From: Microbacterium sp. ABRD28
GTDB lineage: Bacteria > Actinomycetota > Actinomycetes > Actinomycetales > Microbacteriaceae
Direction: 5' to 3'
Assembly (NCBI RefSeq): GCF_003850245.1
Contig: NZ_CP031015.1
Coordinates: forward strand, 248,001-312,000
DNA: 64,000 nt
Made by a program: the position numbers and the translations under genes
Part shown: positions 40,460 through 48,696 of the stretch, piece by piece
Position numbering within the stretch: position 1 is the first letter of the stretch
Layout: each line of letters begins with the position of its first letter
Notes under the pieces: generated by a model
Database searches by the model: none
Seen by the model: the letters and a program-made list of their open reading frames with translations, nothing else
What the model was told of the DNA's origin: nothing

Positions 40460-42843
40460 CGGGCCTCCTCCCCCACGAGCGCGTCACGGGCCGCGCGGCC
40501 GACGCCCAGGCTCGCACCGACGACGATGAGAGCGAGCCCGGCGACGAGCGCCGTCACGACGCCGATGAGCGGCAGCCACGTAGGCTGAAGCGAGAGGGCG
40601 ACGGGAAGGATGCCGGGCGTCGTCGCGCGGACGAGGGGTGCGGCCAGAACGAGCGCGACCGCCGTGCCGGCCGCCACGCCGAGGAGGGCGGAGCCGCCGA
40701 GGATCGCTCCGAGTTCCCCTGCGCGCAGCCGCGCCTGCCGACCAGCGGTGACGCCGAGCGCACGGAGGACCGCGAGCTCGGGCCCCCGCGCGAGAGCGAG
40801 CGACCGGATGATGGCGAGCGTGGCGATCAGCGCGAGGAGGGCAGCGCCGCCGGCGGCCACCCACCACCCCGGAACGAGCACCCCGACCATCCGGTCGGCC
40901 ACCCCGGGAGCGGCCACGCGCACGGCACGGTCGTCGAACGCCGCGCTGAGCGCGGCGTCGGAATCCGCGCGGCCCGCAGCCCACACGCTGCCGGGGAGGG
41001 CGAACGACGTTCCCCGCTGCAGGGAGGCGACGAGAAGGTCTTCCGTCACCGCGAAGACAGCGTCGGCGCGCGACGCCCCGGGAATGGCTTCGACGACGGC
41101 GGTGACGAGCACCTCGCCGCGGCGCCCGGTGCCGGCCACCCGGTAGTCGAGACGGTCACCCACGGCGACGCCGAACCGCGCCCCGAACGCTTCGGAGACC
41201 GCGACCCGGAGGGCCTCGGCCGGCACGGCTGCAGGCCCGCGTTCCCGGCCGTCGGCGAGCCAGACCACCTGCTCGCGGTCCCCACCCTCGAAGACGACGG
41301 AGCCGGCGAGGTCGAGGGCCTCTCCGCCGACCGCCGAGACCTGGTCCAGTGTCACCGTTCCTGCGGGCACGCCGGGGGTCGGGCCCACGCGCACGATGAG
41401 CGCGGCCAGCGTCCACGGCGCTGCACCGTCGGGGAGAGCGGCTTCGGCCCCCACCTGCGCGCCGTCGATCGACGTCAGTGACAGCGGCTGGGCCACAGGC
41501 GTCCCGCGCGCGTCGAGGAGGATCGCGAGCGGCTGCAGCGCACCGCTCACGTCAGCACCCGTCCACTGCGTGGACACGATGACCGAGAGGCCGGTGGCTC
41601 CCTCGCCGAGCGTGACGGGCGCCGCGCGCACGACGTCGCCCGCACCGGCATCCTCGTCCTCACCGGTGACCGCCCGCACGAGCGCCTCGGGGTCGGCCGC
41701 GCCGCCCGCATCGGTCATGACTTCCGGACCGAGAGCCGCGGGGAGTGCGACGAGGCTCACCTCGTCGTCCCCGAACTCGAGGATGTCGGTGACCGCGCCC
41801 ACCCCCTCGTCGATGCCCTCGACGGCGGTGGCCGCGGCGAGATCCGCGGGCGAGGCGCTCTGGGGCGCCAAGTCGACGCGGAGGTCGGCACCCACCCGCA
41901 GCGCGGCGGAATCGGTCGCGGCGGCGGCCCAGGTGCCGGCGAAGGTGCCGGCGAGGATCGCCTGCGACACCGTCAGGGCCACGAGCATCACGGCCACCCC
42001 CGAGAGCGGGAGCCGGCGGGCGATCTGGCGGCGGCCGAGCGCGGTCTCCAGGCCGCGGGCGCGCGCCGCCGGAAGAGCCGCGATGCGCGCGACGACCCCG
42101 AACGCGGCGAGCGCTGCCAGCGCCGCGGCGAGGAGGACGACGGTGGGGGTGAGCGCCACGATCGGGTCGAAGCCGCCCGGCCGGGCGAATCCGAGCTGCC
42201 AGAGGCCGAGGGCCGCTGCGGCGGCCACGAGGACCACGGCGGCGATCGTGGTCGCCCGCGCTCCCCGGCGACGCGTGTTCGAGCGCCGCGCCAGCGCCAC
42301 GACGAGGATCACCGCGAGGAGCAGGGCGATCAGCGCTCCGACCGCCGCCTGCGAGAGCGCCGCGGACGCGGCATCCGTCCCTCCGATCGCCGACGCCAGC
42401 CCGGCGGCGGCGACCGCTCCTGCGATCGCGCCGGTGACACCCACCGACAGCGCCTCGATCGCATGGAGCACGAGCGCCTGGCCGCGCGAGAGCCCCCGGG
42501 CGCGGGCGGTGTCGGTCTCGTGCTCGCGCGCGGCGGCGAGCAGCCGACCGAGCTGCGCCACCGCGGCCCCCGCGACGACCGCGACGGTGACGAGGAGGGA
42601 GGGAAGCGCGGAGGCGAGCGACGCCGCGCCGACGGCGACCGCGGCGGCGACCTCGTCCTCGGGGGTGCCGGCGGCCGCGGCGGCACGGGCGAGCGACTCG
42701 GCATCGCCGGTGACGACGAGGATGAGGAGGACGGTGGCCACCGTCACGGCGACGGTCGCCGAGAGGGCGGCGAGATGCCCGGCGCGGGCACGGGCCCGGC
42801 GCACGACCAGGCGAGCCGTGCCGATGGTGCGCGGATCCGCCAC
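40456..42843 (-). CDS. Large FtsX/MacB-like ABC permease, operon leader
   Basis: 795 aa, starting at a GTG preceded by a perfect AAGGAGG Shine-Dalgarno 6-7 nt upstream. A basic N-terminus ADPRTIGTARLVVRRARARA leads into a first helix (LSATVAVTVATVLLILVVTG). Several more helices, a roughly 350-residue extracytoplasmic domain (about 315-640) and an FtsX-like C-terminal block follow (GVLVPGWWVAAGGAALLALI, LARGPELAVLRALGVTAGRQ). The LARGPELAVLRALG element is the typical FtsX coupling region. It overlaps the next permease by ATGA. Two tandem 14-nt direct repeats lie just upstream of the Shine-Dalgarno and may be an operator. Confidence 0.82.
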   Translation of the reverse strand: MADPRTIGTARLVVRRARARAGHLAALSATVAVTVATVLLILVVTGDAESLARAAAAAGTPEDEVAAAVAVGAASLASALPSLLVTVAVVAGAAVAQLGRLLAAAREHETDTARARGLSRGQALVLHAIEALSVGVTGAIAGAVAAAGLASAIGGTDAASAALSQAAVGALIALLLAVILVVALARRSNTRRRGARATTIAAVVLVAAAAALGLWQLGFARPGGFDPIVALTPTVVLLAAALAALAAFGVVARIAALPAARARGLETALGRRQIARRLPLSGVAVMLVALTVSQAILAGTFAGTWAAAATDSAALRVGADLRVDLAPQSASPADLAAATAVEGIDEGVGAVTDILEFGDDEVSLVALPAALGPEVMTDAGGAADPEALVRAVTGEDEDAGAGDVVRAAPVTLGEGATGLSVIVSTQWTGADVSGALQPLAILLDARGTPVAQPLSLTSIDGAQVGAEAALPDGAAPWTLAALIVRVGPTPGVPAGTVTLDQVSAVGGEALDLAGSVVFEGGDREQVVWLADGRERGPAAVPAEALRVAVSEAFGARFGVAVGDRLDYRVAGTGRRGEVLVTAVVEAIPGASRADAVFAVTEDLLVASLQRGTSFALPGSVWAAGRADSDAALSAAFDDRAVRVAAPGVADRMVGVLVPGWWVAAGGAALLALIATLAIIRSLALARGPELAVLRALGVTAGRQARLRAGELGAILGGSALLGVAAGTAVALVLAAPLVRATTPGILPVALSLQPTWLPLIGVVTALVAGLALIVVGASLGVGRAARDALVGEEAR

Positions 42844-42857
42844 GTCGCGCACCTCCT

Positions 42858-42887
42858 TGGTCCGATCGATGAGTGGTCCGATCGATG
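42858..42887. promoter_or_regulatory. Tandem 14-nt direct repeat, operator candidate
   Basis: TGGTCCGATCGATG occurs twice (42858-42871 and 42874-42887) with a 16-bp period in the 79-bp interval between two divergent genes. Each copy contains the palindromes CGATCG and ATCGAT. Position next to the Shine-Dalgarno of the ABC operon suggests a regulator site or an RNA element; no nearby regulator gene is obvious. Confidence 0.4.
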
Positions 42888-42922
42888 GCTCCTGACAACC
42901 TAACGGGTGCGAGACTGTCGGC

Positions 42923-43495
42923 ATGACGCTTCACATCACCGGTGATGAGACCGCGGATCAGCTGCTCACGAACGATCCGCTCGCACTGCTGATCGGGATG
43001 CTGCTCGACCAGCAGGTGGCGATGGAGACCGCTTTCGCAGGGCCGTTGAAGATCTCCGAGCGGGCCGGCGCCTTCGACGCGGCAGCCCTCGCCGATTTCG
43101 AGCCCGATGCCTTCGCTGAGCTGTTCTCGGCCACCCCGGCGGTGCACCGCTTCCCCGGCTCGATGGCGGCGCGCGTACAGTCGCTGTGCACCGCCGTCGT
43201 CGAGGAGTGGGACGGCGACGCCTCGGCGATCTGGCGGCGCGGCGAGCCCGATGGCGCCGAAGTGCTGAAGCGCCTGAAGAAGCTCCCCGGGTTCGGGGAG
43301 CAGAAGGCCAAGATCTTCCTCGCCCTCCTCGGCAAGCAGTACGGCTACACCGGTGCCGGATGGCGGGAGGCCTCCGCCCCCTACGGTGAGGAGGGGGCGT
43401 TCCGCAGCGTCGCCGACATCGTCTCGCCCGAGTCGCTGACGAAGGTGCGCGAGTACAAACGCGCGGTGAAGGCGAAGGCGAAGGAGTCGTCGTGA
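42923..43495 (+). CDS. HhH-GPD-type base-excision DNA repair protein
   Basis: 190 aa. The N-terminal helices (DPLALLIGMLLDQQVAMETA, with FAGPLKISERAG) match the start of HhH-GPD glycosylases. The helix-hairpin-helix is KLPGFGEQKAKIFLALLGKQ. The catalytic Asp expected about 20 residues after the HhH falls in a divergent stretch (GAFRSVADIVSPESL), so catalytic competence is not certain. Short actinobacterial members of this kind are annotated as HhH-GPD repair proteins. GAGACT lies six nt before the ATG, suggesting a leaderless start. The next gene overlaps the stop (GTGA). Confidence 0.8.
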   Translation: MTLHITGDETADQLLTNDPLALLIGMLLDQQVAMETAFAGPLKISERAGAFDAAALADFEPDAFAELFSATPAVHRFPGSMAARVQSLCTAVVEEWDGDASAIWRRGEPDGAEVLKRLKKLPGFGEQKAKIFLALLGKQYGYTGAGWREASAPYGEEGAFRSVADIVSPESLTKVREYKRAVKAKAKESS

Positions 43496-43914
43496 AGACG
43501 ACCGGCGGCGACGTCGAGCAGTACATCGCCGCGGTGACACCCGAACGTCGACGGCGGGACGCCGAGACGCTCGTGACGATGATGCGCGAGATCTCCGGCC
43601 GCGAGCCGGCGCTGTGGGGCACGATCATCGGCTTCGGCAGCTGCCACTACCGCTATCCCACCGGCACCGAGGGCGATATGCCGCTGCTGTCGTTCGCGCC
43701 GCGCAAGGCGTCGACCACGGTCTACGTCGACGCCGTCGCCGCGCACACCGACGACCTGGCGAAACTCGGTCCGCACACCTCGAGCGTGTCGTGCATCTAC
43801 GTGAAGGACCTCGAGAAGGTCGATCTCGACGTGCTGCGCCACATCCTGGTGCAGAGCTTCGCGTCGGTGACGAGCGGCGGCGGCGAGGACGCCGCCATCA
43901 CCGTCACCGGCTGA
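43492..43914 (+). CDS. DUF1801 domain protein
   Basis: 140 aa, cytoplasmic. The sequence runs GDVEQYIAAVTPERRRRDAE, TLVTMMREISGREPALWGTI, FGSCHYRYPTGTEGDMPLLS, SSVSCIYVKDLEKVDLDVLR: the DUF1801/YdhG-like alpha+beta fold. Function of the family is unsettled; members are small soluble proteins related to iron-sulfur or frataxin-like folds. It starts with GTG overlapping the stop of the DNA-repair gene, so the two are co-translated. Its stop lies about 30 nt from the convergent glycyl-tRNA synthetase gene. Confidence 0.82.
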   Translation: MKTTGGDVEQYIAAVTPERRRRDAETLVTMMREISGREPALWGTIIGFGSCHYRYPTGTEGDMPLLSFAPRKASTTVYVDAVAAHTDDLAKLGPHTSSVSCIYVKDLEKVDLDVLRHILVQSFASVTSGGGEDAAITVTG

Positions 43915-43947
43915 GCCGGTCACCGGCGAGCAGCGTGGCCGGCTGAG

Positions 43948-45333
43948 TCAGGCCCCCTTCAGGCGCTCCGCGAGGTAGGCACGAAGGCCCTCGAGAGGCA
44001 CCCGTTCCTGACCCATCGTGTCGCGGTCGCGGACGGTGACCGCCCGGTCCTCGAGCGAATCGAAGTCGATGGTGACGCAGAAGGGCGTGCCGATCTCGTC
44101 CTGGCGGCGATAGCGACGACCGATCGCGCCGGCGTCGTCGAAGTCGACGTTCCACTGCCCGCGCAGGTCGTCGGCCACTTCGCGGGCGATCGGCGAGAGC
44201 TGCTCGTTGCGTGAGAGCGGCAGAACGGCGGCCTTCACCGGAGCCAGGCGCGGGTCGAGGCGCAGCACGGTGCGCGTGTCGGTGCCGCCCTTGGCGTTGG
44301 GCGCCTCCTCCTCGTGGTACGCGTCGACGAGGAACGCCATCATCGATCGGGTCAGACCGAACGAGGGCTCGATGACGTAGGGGGTGTACTTCTCCCCCGA
44401 GGCCTGATCGAAGAAGGTCAGCGACTGGCCCGATGCCTCGCTGTGGCTCTTGAGGTCGTAGTCGGTGCGGTTGGCGACGCCCATCAGCTCGCCCCACTCC
44501 TTGCCCGGGAAGCCGAAGCGGTACTCCAGGTCGATGGTGCCGGCGGAGTAGTGCGCGCGGTCCTCGGCGGGCACGTCGAAGCGACGCATGTTCGCCTCGT
44601 CGATGCCGAGGTCGACGAACCAGCTCCAGCAGGCCTCGACCCAGTGGTGGAACCACGTCTCGGCCTCGGCCGGCGGGGTGAAGTACTCGATCTCCATCTG
44701 CTCGAACTCGCGGGTGCGGAAGATGAAGTTGCCAGGGGTGATCTCGTTGCGGAACGCCTTGCCCACCTGGCCGACGCCGAACGGGGGCTTCTTGCGGCTG
44801 GCAGTGAGCACATTGGAGAAGTTGACGAAGATGCCCTGCGCGGTCTCGGGGCGCAGGTAGTGCAGCCCCGACTCGTCATCGACGACGCCGAGATACGTCT
44901 TCACCAGACCCGAGAACGCCTTGGGCTCGGTGTACTGCCCCTTCGTGCCGCAGTTCGGGCACGGCACCTCGGCCAGGCCGTTCTCGGCGGTGCGGCCCTT
45001 CCGCGCTTCGAAGTCCTCGATGAGGGTGTCGGCGCGGAAGCGCTTGTGACACTGCAGGCACTCCACGAGGGGGTCGGTGAAGGTGGCGACGTGGCCCGAG
45101 GCCTCCCACACGCGCTTGGGCAGGATGATGGAGGAGTCCAGGCCCACCATGTCGCCGCGTCCGCGCACGAAGGTCTGCCACCACTGGCGGCGGATGTTCT
45201 CCTTCAGCTCGGTTCCGAGGGGGCCGTAGTCCCACGCGGAGCGCGATCCGCCGTAGATCTCGCCCGCTTGGAAGACGAACCCGCGATGGCGAGCGAGGGC
45301 GATGACTTTATCGAGACGGGACTGGTCGGGCAC
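43948..45333 (-). CDS. glyS: Glycyl-tRNA synthetase (dimeric, eukaryote/archaea-like type)
   Basis: 461 aa class II synthetase of the alpha2 type. N-terminal [20 protein letters not shown], zinc-type CxxC pairs (CLQCHKRF and CPNCGTKG), motif 2 region [20 protein letters not shown] with EIEYF, the [16 protein letters not shown] motif 3 region with the conserved Arg, and a C-terminal anticodon-binding domain ([40 protein letters not shown]). It charges tRNA-Gly in the cytoplasm and is essential. The length and [12 protein letters not shown] block match other actinobacterial enzymes. It is convergent with the DUF1801 gene and transcribed in the same direction as the preceding DUF4870 gene. Confidence 0.95.
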   Translation of the reverse strand: MPDQSRLDKVIALARHRGFVFQAGEIYGGSRSAWDYGPLGTELKENIRRQWWQTFVRGRGDMVGLDSSIILPKRVWEASGHVATFTDPLVECLQCHKRFRADTLIEDFEARKGRTAENGLAEVPCPNCGTKGQYTEPKAFSGLVKTYLGVVDDESGLHYLRPETAQGIFVNFSNVLTASRKKPPFGVGQVGKAFRNEITPGNFIFRTREFEQMEIEYFTPPAEAETWFHHWVEACWSWFVDLGIDEANMRRFDVPAEDRAHYSAGTIDLEYRFGFPGKEWGELMGVANRTDYDLKSHSEASGQSLTFFDQASGEKYTPYVIEPSFGLTRSMMAFLVDAYHEEEAPNAKGGTDTRTVLRLDPRLAPVKAAVLPLSRNEQLSPIAREVADDLRGQWNVDFDDAGAIGRRYRRQDEIGTPFCVTIDFDSLEDRAVTVRDRDTMGQERVPLEGLRAYLAERLKGA

Positions 45334-45352
45334 CCGTCGATTCTAGTGAGCC

Positions 45353-45715
45353 CTATCGGACGAACGAGATCGACAGCGGGTAGGTGTACCACTGGCCACG
45401 GTTGGCGGCGACGGCGGCGAGGATGCAGAACACGATGTTGAGGACGTAGGCGGCCAGGATGACGAAGATCCCGATGAGGAAGAAGGTCAGGATGCCGCCG
45501 ACGAGGTAGGCGATGATCAGGGTGAGCTGGAAGTTCAACGCGGTCGCGGTGTGCGCCCGCACGAACGGTCCGCGATCCCTCAGCACGAGATAGCCGATGA
45601 GGGGGGCGAGGAACCCGAGGAAGAGTCCGCCGAGGTGCACGAGGGTGGCCCAGAGCTTCTCATCGGACGGGTTCATCGGTTCGGCAGCGGGCGGGACGGG
45701 CGGCGGCGTGGTCAT
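45353..45715 (-). CDS. DUF4870 domain membrane protein
   Basis: 120 aa. A short Pro-rich N-terminus (TTPPPVPPAAEPMNPSDEKL) leads into the DUF4870 core: LWATLVHLGGLFLGFLAPLI, GYLVLRDRGPFVRAHTATAL, NFQLTLIIAYLVGGILTFFL, ending AAVAANRGQWYTYPLSISFV. Three to four membrane helices. The family (often TM2/Tic20-like) has no assigned function. It begins at an ATG overlapping the GH15 gene stop, so it is translationally coupled to that enzyme, an odd partnership. Confidence 0.87.
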   Translation of the reverse strand: MTTPPPVPPAAEPMNPSDEKLWATLVHLGGLFLGFLAPLIGYLVLRDRGPFVRAHTATALNFQLTLIIAYLVGGILTFFLIGIFVILAAYVLNIVFCILAAVAANRGQWYTYPLSISFVR

Positions 45716-47544
45716 GTTCCTAGCATCCTGTCGAGGTTGACGGCGGCGGTGATGAGGGCGAGATGGCTGAACGCCTGCGGGAAGTTGCCGAGCTGCTCCC
45801 CGGTGAGGCCGATCTCCTCGGCATAGAGACCCAGGTGATTGGCGTAGGTCAGCATCTTCTCGAACGTCAGCCGCGCGTCATCCAGTCGGCCCGACCGGGC
45901 GAGGGCGTCGACGTACCAGAAGGAACAGAGGGTGAAGGTGCCCTCCGCCCCGCGCAGGCCGTCAGGCGATGCTGCCGGGTTGTAGCGGTAGACGAGGCTG
46001 TCGGAGACGAGCTCCTCGTCCATCGCCCGCAGGGTCGAGAGCCACAGGGGGTCGCGTGGCGAGACGAAACCGGTCCGCGGCATGACCAGGAGCGATGCAT
46101 CCAGCACGTCCGTCCCCTCGTGCTGGACGAAGGCGTGACGCTTGTCGTCCCATCCGGCGGTCATGATCTCGGAGTAGAGCGCGTCGCGCTCGGTACGCCA
46201 CCGGACGATGTCGGCAGGTTTTCCGATCGATTCCGCCAGACGGATGCCGCGGTCCAGCGCCACCCAGCACATCAGGCGTCCGAAGGTGAAGCGCTGCCGT
46301 CCGCCGCGGGTCTCCCAGACTCCTTCTTCATCGCGCTGCCAGTTGTCGCACACCCAGTCGAGCATGCGGGCGACCTCGGTCCACCCGCGGTGCGAAAGCA
46401 TCAGGCCGTGGGCCTGAGCGTGGGCGATGGAGTCCATGACCTCGCCGTAGATGTCCAGCTGCAGCTGGTCCTCTGCGCCGTTGCCGATGCGGACCGGTCG
46501 GGAGCCGCGGTAGCCCTCGAAGTCCTCGAGCACCGTCTCGTCGAGGTCGTGGGTGCCGTCGACGCGGTACATGATCTTCAGCGGACCCGATTCGTCACCG
46601 ACGCTCTCCTTGACGCGATCGGCGAGCCACGCCACGAAGGCCTCCGCCTCGTCGGCGTACCCGAGCGCGAGCAGAGCCGACACCGAGAACGACGCGTCGC
46701 GGATCCACGTGTAGCGGTAGTCCCAGTTGCGCTCGCCACCGACCTGTTCGGGGAGTCCGGCAGTGGGTGCGGCGACCATGGCCCCGGTGGGCGCGTAGGT
46801 GAGGAGTTTCAGGGTGATGGCCGAACGTGTGACAACCTCCCGCCAGCGACCGCGATAGGTCGATCTGTCCACCCATTCCCGCCAGAACCGCTGGGTGCGT
46901 CGGAACATCCGGTCCAGCTCACCGGCCGAAACCCGCTCGGCGCGGGTACCGCCGGTCTCCAGGAGCAGCCCCGTGCTTTCGCCGGCTCGAAGCTCGCCGC
47001 GGACGCGAAGGGCGCCGTCGACCATCTCCAGGTGGCCGGCGGGAGCACCGTCACGCTCGATGACGTCGCCGACCCGGTGAACGGTGAGGGTCTGGCCGGC
47101 GCCGGTGAACACCACACCGTGATCGGGCGAGGCCTCGATGCTCTCAGGAGGTCGTCCGTACCCGAACCGGGGGCGGACCTCGGCTTCGAACTCCATCACA
47201 CCGCGCACGACGCGGATGAGGCGTGCGATGCGGTGACGCTGGGTATGCCCTCGTCCGGCGATCGGCATGAAATCGACGACCTCGCCGACACCGTCCTCGG
47301 TCATGAACCGGGTGATGAGGATGGCGGTGTCAGGGAGGTAGAGCTGCCGGGTCACGACGTCTTCGGCGATCGGCCGGATGCTGCAGAACCCGCCCGTCTC
47401 GGCGTCGAGGAGCGACCCGAAGATGCTCGGGGAATCGAACCGCGGCGCGCAGAACCAGTCGATCGTGCCGTCGGTGGCCACCAGCGCCGCCGTCTGCAGG
47501 TCGCCGATCACGCCGTGATCGGCGATGTTGGGGTAATCCGCCAT
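45712..47544 (-). CDS. Glycoside hydrolase family 15 protein (glucoamylase/trehalase-like)
   Basis: 610 aa. The N-terminal beta-sandwich carries the GH15 opening ADHGVIGDLQTAALVATDGT, then WFCAPRFDSPSIFGSLLDAE. The (alpha/alpha)6 barrel includes GGERNWDYRYTWIRDASFSV, typical of the family. The C-terminus YAEEIGLTGEQLGNFPQAFS has the family catalytic-base region, and the middle has a GNGAEDQLQLDIYGEVMDSI block. No signal peptide, so it is cytoplasmic. Bacterial relatives hydrolyse alpha-glucosidic bonds, with mycobacterial members acting as trehalases, so trehalose is a plausible substrate. A GGGAGGG Shine-Dalgarno precedes the ATG. Confidence 0.9.
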   Translation of the reverse strand: MADYPNIADHGVIGDLQTAALVATDGTIDWFCAPRFDSPSIFGSLLDAETGGFCSIRPIAEDVVTRQLYLPDTAILITRFMTEDGVGEVVDFMPIAGRGHTQRHRIARLIRVVRGVMEFEAEVRPRFGYGRPPESIEASPDHGVVFTGAGQTLTVHRVGDVIERDGAPAGHLEMVDGALRVRGELRAGESTGLLLETGGTRAERVSAGELDRMFRRTQRFWREWVDRSTYRGRWREVVTRSAITLKLLTYAPTGAMVAAPTAGLPEQVGGERNWDYRYTWIRDASFSVSALLALGYADEAEAFVAWLADRVKESVGDESGPLKIMYRVDGTHDLDETVLEDFEGYRGSRPVRIGNGAEDQLQLDIYGEVMDSIAHAQAHGLMLSHRGWTEVARMLDWVCDNWQRDEEGVWETRGGRQRFTFGRLMCWVALDRGIRLAESIGKPADIVRWRTERDALYSEIMTAGWDDKRHAFVQHEGTDVLDASLLVMPRTGFVSPRDPLWLSTLRAMDEELVSDSLVYRYNPAASPDGLRGAEGTFTLCSFWYVDALARSGRLDDARLTFEKMLTYANHLGLYAEEIGLTGEQLGNFPQAFSHLALITAAVNLDRMLGT

Positions 47545-47610
47545 GAGGCCCTCCCGTCGGATCCCATCGTGTCAGCTGGAAGGCCCGAAAAGGAGAGTTC
47601 TCTCATCTGA

Positions 47611-47640
47611 TTGGAAGGCGGTTTCGCGGTTGTCTAGGCT
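47611..47640 (+). promoter_or_regulatory. Promoter for the T7SS/toxin locus
   Basis: -35 TTGGAA (47611-47616), an 18-nt spacer and -10 TAGGCT (47635-47640). Transcription would start about seven nt further on, giving a leader of about 30 nt that contains a GGGGAGG Shine-Dalgarno just before the ATG at 47677. This rules out the in-frame GTG at 47641. Confidence 0.6.
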
Positions 47641-47676
47641 GTGGAAGTCGTTGTCCACGATTCGGGGAGGTACGCG

Positions 47677-48009
47677 ATGAAGTTCGCGATGGGGGCTGAC
47701 ACGCTGGGCGTGCTGGGAAAGGCGACCTCCGGGTCGAGTGACGAGCTGGCGCTGCTCGTGCGGCAGCTGCTCGAGGCGGCGGAGCCGCTGGAGGGGCAGT
47801 TCCAGGGCGCCGGACGCGTGGCGTTCGACCGCTTCAAGGCTCGCACCGACGCGATCTCCGGTGAGCTGAAGCTCGCGCTGGACGGCGTTCTGGGCGGTAT
47901 CGCAGGGATGGACCGGTCGTTCCAGGAGGGTGAGGCGTCGATGGTCGACTCCACCACCAGCCTGGAGTCGGGTTCATCGTTCGACGCGGCGCGCTTCGGC
48001 GCTCGATGA
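47677..48009 (+). CDS. WXG100/ESAT-6-like small T7SS protein 1
   Basis: 110 aa helical-hairpin protein: MKFAMGADTLGVLGKATSGS, DELALLVRQLLEAAEPLEGQ, then the turn region FQGAGRVAFDRFKARTDAIS, and a second helix (ELKLALDGVLGGIAGMDRSF). The FQG turn occupies the place of the canonical WxG, so it is a divergent member. Length and position as the first gene of a T7SS locus support an ESAT-6/WXG100 role as secreted partner or substrate. The next gene encodes a second such protein, the usual pairing. A strong Shine-Dalgarno and a promoter precede it. Confidence 0.72.
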   Translation: MKFAMGADTLGVLGKATSGSSDELALLVRQLLEAAEPLEGQFQGAGRVAFDRFKARTDAISGELKLALDGVLGGIAGMDRSFQEGEASMVDSTTSLESGSSFDAARFGAR

Positions 48010-48023
48010 CGAGGGGGATCATC

Positions 48024-48335
48024 ATGGCGAATCAGGGTGACCGTCGGGATTACAGCATTCCGGCATCGCAGAACGCACAGGACAACTTCAATCGTGTGGC
48101 CGCTCAGCTCGAGACGCTGATCGACGCGCACGATCGCGACGTGAACGCCGCGATGGCCGACTACGCCGCCGACGGCGTCTCGGAGGACTATCGCGCCAAG
48201 GAGCTCCGGTGGAAGAACGCCGCGGGCGAGGTGCGCTCGATCATCCAGACGCTCCGGTCGTCGCTGGAGCGCAATGACGAGTCGGCGCAGACCGCTCTCA
48301 GCAAGGCGCGTACCGCGGTCGAATCCATCGGCTGA
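48024..48335 (+). CDS. WXG100-like small T7SS protein 2
   Basis: 103 aa, predominantly helical: SQNAQDNFNRVAAQLETLID, AHDRDVNAAMADYAADGVSE, YRAKELRWKNAAGEVRSIIQ, LRSSLERNDESAQTALSKAR. The length, the central break near DGVSEDYRAK and the charged second helix fit a WXG100-type hairpin, though the tryptophan is at RWKNAAGE rather than in a strict WxG. The start is the ATG behind GAGGGGG; an upstream in-frame ATG would overlap the previous gene. Likely heterodimer partner of the preceding protein for export through EccC. Confidence 0.7.
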   Translation: MANQGDRRDYSIPASQNAQDNFNRVAAQLETLIDAHDRDVNAAMADYAADGVSEDYRAKELRWKNAAGEVRSIIQTLRSSLERNDESAQTALSKARTAVESIG

Positions 48336-48348
48336 GAAAGGCTGACCT

Positions 48349-48693
48349 GTGACGGGCTGGAGAATCCAACCGTCAGGGGTCGTCGCCGTACTGCAGGACG
48401 TCAACGTCGATGCCGAGGCTCTCGGCACGGCGCTGAACAACCTCAGTCCCGCCCTCGAGGGGGCGGTGACCGCCTCGCAGTCGGCCGCGATCGCTGAAGC
48501 GGTGCAGTCGTACTTCCAGATTCAAGAGGGTCCCCGAATCCAGGGGATGAGCACCCGGATCGGCGCCGCCGCGACGGGTGTCGTCAGCGCGACGGAAGCC
48601 TACGTGCAGGGTGACCTGGATATGGCGGCGAATGCGCAGTCTGCGGCACACGCGACGGTCTACCCGCCCGTGCTGCCACCGGGGGTGAGGTGA
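48349..48693 (+). CDS. DUF6507 family T7SS-associated protein
   Basis: 114 aa. N-terminus TGWRIQPSGVVAVLQDVNVD, then EALGTALNNLSPALEGAVTA and SQSAAIAEAVQSYFQIQEGP, a helical protein of the actinobacterial DUF6507 group, which is routinely found between WXG100 genes and large T7SS effectors. It starts with GTG and ends 3 nt before the toxin gene. Size and helicity suggest a chaperone or co-secreted adaptor for the large effector (inference). Confidence 0.7.
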   Translation: MTGWRIQPSGVVAVLQDVNVDAEALGTALNNLSPALEGAVTASQSAAIAEAVQSYFQIQEGPRIQGMSTRIGAAATGVVSATEAYVQGDLDMAANAQSAAHATVYPPVLPPGVR

Positions 48694-48696
48694 GAG

